In this document: piece by piece, positions 5,154-6,198 of the stretch
How the letters are laid out: each line of letters opens with the position of its first letter
Position numbering within the stretch: the first letter of the stretch is position 1
Program-made: the position numbers and the translations under genes
Notes under the pieces: generated by a model
What the model saw: the letters and a program-made list of their open reading frames with translations, nothing else
What the model was told of the DNA's origin: nothing
Database searches by the model: none
NCBI GenBank assembly: GCA_016931875.1
Contig: JAFGDX010000435.1
Coordinates: 1-6,198 of the forward strand
Direction of reading: 5' to 3'
DNA: 6,198 nucleotides
From: Prolixibacteraceae bacterium
Lineage (GTDB): Bacteria > Bacteroidota > Bacteroidia > Bacteroidales > Prolixibacteraceae

Positions 5154-6198
5154 TTAACCTACACTTCCTTCCAAACTAATTTGCAGCAGCTTTTGTGCTT
5201 CAACGGCAAATTCCATCGGGAGTTTGTTCAGCACTTCCTTGGCATAGCCGTTTACAATCATTCCAATGGCTTTTTCGGTGTCAATGCCACGCTGGTTGCA
5301 ATAAAAAATCTGGTCTTCACCAATTTTTGAAGTAGTTGCCTCGTGTTCAACAATCGACGATTTGTTTCCTACTTCAATATAGGGAAATGTATGTGCTCCG
5401 CAGGTATCGTTTAACAACAATGAATCGCATTGCGAAAAGTTTCGCGAGTTTACAGCCCCGGGTAATACTTTTACAAGTCCGCGGTACGAGTTGTTGCTTT
5501 TTCCGGCAGAAATTCCTTTGGAAACGATGGTGCTTTTTGTGTTTTTGCCAATGTGAATCATCTTCGAACCGGTGTCGGCCTGTTGGTGATTATTGGTAAC
5601 AGCCACCGAGTTGAATTCACCCACCGAGTTGTCGCCAAGTAAAATGCAACTTGGGTATTTCCATGTAATTGCCGAGCCGGTTTCCACCTGTGTCCAGCTA
5701 ATTTTGGAAGAAACCCCGCGGCAAACACCACGTTTGGTAACAAAGTTGTAAATTCCGCCTTTTCCGTTTTTGTCTCCCGGATACCAGTTCTGTACGGTTG
5801 AGTATTTTACTTCTGCACGGTCGAGTGCAATAATTTCCACAACCGCTGCATGCAGCTGGTTTTCGTCGCGCATTGGTGCAGTACAACCTTCTAAGTAACT
5901 TACGTAACTATCGTCGTCGGCAACAATCAAGGTACGTTCAAACTGGCCTGTGTTTGCTGAATTAATTCTGAAATAGGTTGAAAGTTCCATCGGGCATTTT
6001 ACTCCTTTTGGAATATAACAAAACGAACCGTCGCTGAAAACCGCCGAGTTTAAAGCGGCAAAATAGTTGTCGGCTACCGGAACAGCCTGGCCCAGGTATT
6101 TTTTTACCAAATCAGGATGTTCGCGCACAGCATCGCTAAACGAACAGAAAATGATTCCCTGCTCGGCCAGCACCTCTTTAAACGTGGTTTTTACCGAA
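5154..6198 (-). CDS. sufB: SufB, core scaffold subunit, C-terminal part (N-terminus beyond the right edge)
   Basis: The frame is open from the right edge, giving 347 residues plus the stop; SufB is usually about 470-495 residues, so roughly 130 are outside. A GTG at 6171-6173 is internal and not the start, since the upstream codons (SVKTTFKE) continue the family sequence. SufB accepts sulfur from SufE and, with SufD and SufC, builds the nascent cluster. Visible motifs are [57 protein letters not shown] and the C-terminal QCDSLLL and [13 protein letters not shown]. The QCDS cysteine (codon 5427-5429) aligns by eye with E. coli Cys405, the sulfur acceptor. The EGCTAP cysteine (codon 5883-5885), 152 residues earlier, fits E. 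coli Cys254 within one residue. It is the most upstream gene seen, so the promoter and any regulator of the operon lie outside. Confidence 0.97.
   Translation of the reverse strand, partial: SVKTTFKEVLAEQGIIFCSFSDAVREHPDLVKKYLGQAVPVADNYFAALNSAVFSDGSFCYIPKGVKCPMELSTYFRINSANTGQFERTLIVADDDSYVSYLEGCTAPMRDENQLHAAVVEIIALDRAEVKYSTVQNWYPGDKNGKGGIYNFVTKRGVCRGVSSKISWTQVETGSAITWKYPSCILLGDNSVGEFNSVAVTNNHQQADTGSKMIHIGKNTKSTIVSKGISAGKSNNSYRGLVKVLPGAVNSRNFSQCDSLLLNDTCGAHTFPYIEVGNKSSIVEHEATTSKIGEDQIFYCNQRGIDTEKAIGMIVNGYAKEVLNKLPMEFAVEAQKLLQISLEGSVG

Noticed and set aside
6171..6173. GTG as the start of sufB
   Set aside because: The frame stays open to the right edge and the upstream codons continue recognisable SufB sequence, so the gene is simply cut by the window.

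Overview
The window holds a SUF-type iron-sulfur cluster assembly locus, read almost entirely on the minus strand, from a member of the Bacteroidota. Four things point to this phylum: the gene order sufB-sufC-sufD-sufS followed by sufE and a short DUF59 gene, the weak or absent Shine-Dalgarno sites before most genes, -7 elements resembling TAnnTTTG, and a small membrane protein of a type I associate with Bacteroidota (DUF6132-like). A marine or anaerobic Bacteroidales/Marinilabiliales relative is a guess from general protein character, not something the window proves.

Layout from the right edge, in the direction of transcription: sufB (5154-6198, N-terminus outside the window), sufC (4325-5077), sufD (2952-4322, 2 nt after sufC), then a strong intrinsic terminator-like hairpin with a T7 tail (2887-2933), sufS (1626-2843), a 456-nt gap holding a small plus-strand membrane-protein gene (1401-1631) convergent with sufS, then sufE (747-1169), a short DUF59/SufT-type gene (425-730), a very clear intrinsic terminator (364-400), and the first 111 codons of queG (1-333), which runs off the left edge.

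How they work together: SufS (PLP cysteine desulfurase) takes sulfur from cysteine and hands it as persulfide to SufE. SufE delivers it to SufB in the SufBCD scaffold, powered by the SufC ATPase. The DUF59 protein is a maturation or transfer factor by family association. QueG is itself a cobalamin and [4Fe-4S] enzyme, so it is a client of the machine encoded upstream. All key catalytic residues that can be checked are present. SufS catalytic residues fall at the same numbers as in E. coli SufS (H123, D200, Q203, K226, C364, R379), and SufE has C51.

The core is ordinary housekeeping biology. What deserves a second look is how the cluster is divided: a terminator-like hairpin between sufD and sufS with a -7-like element just downstream, a separate candidate promoter before sufE, the opposite-strand cysteine-bearing membrane gene lodged between sufS and sufE, and a cysteine-rich tail on SufD. 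I found no tRNA, rRNA, CRISPR array, insertion sequence or new multi-gene system here.
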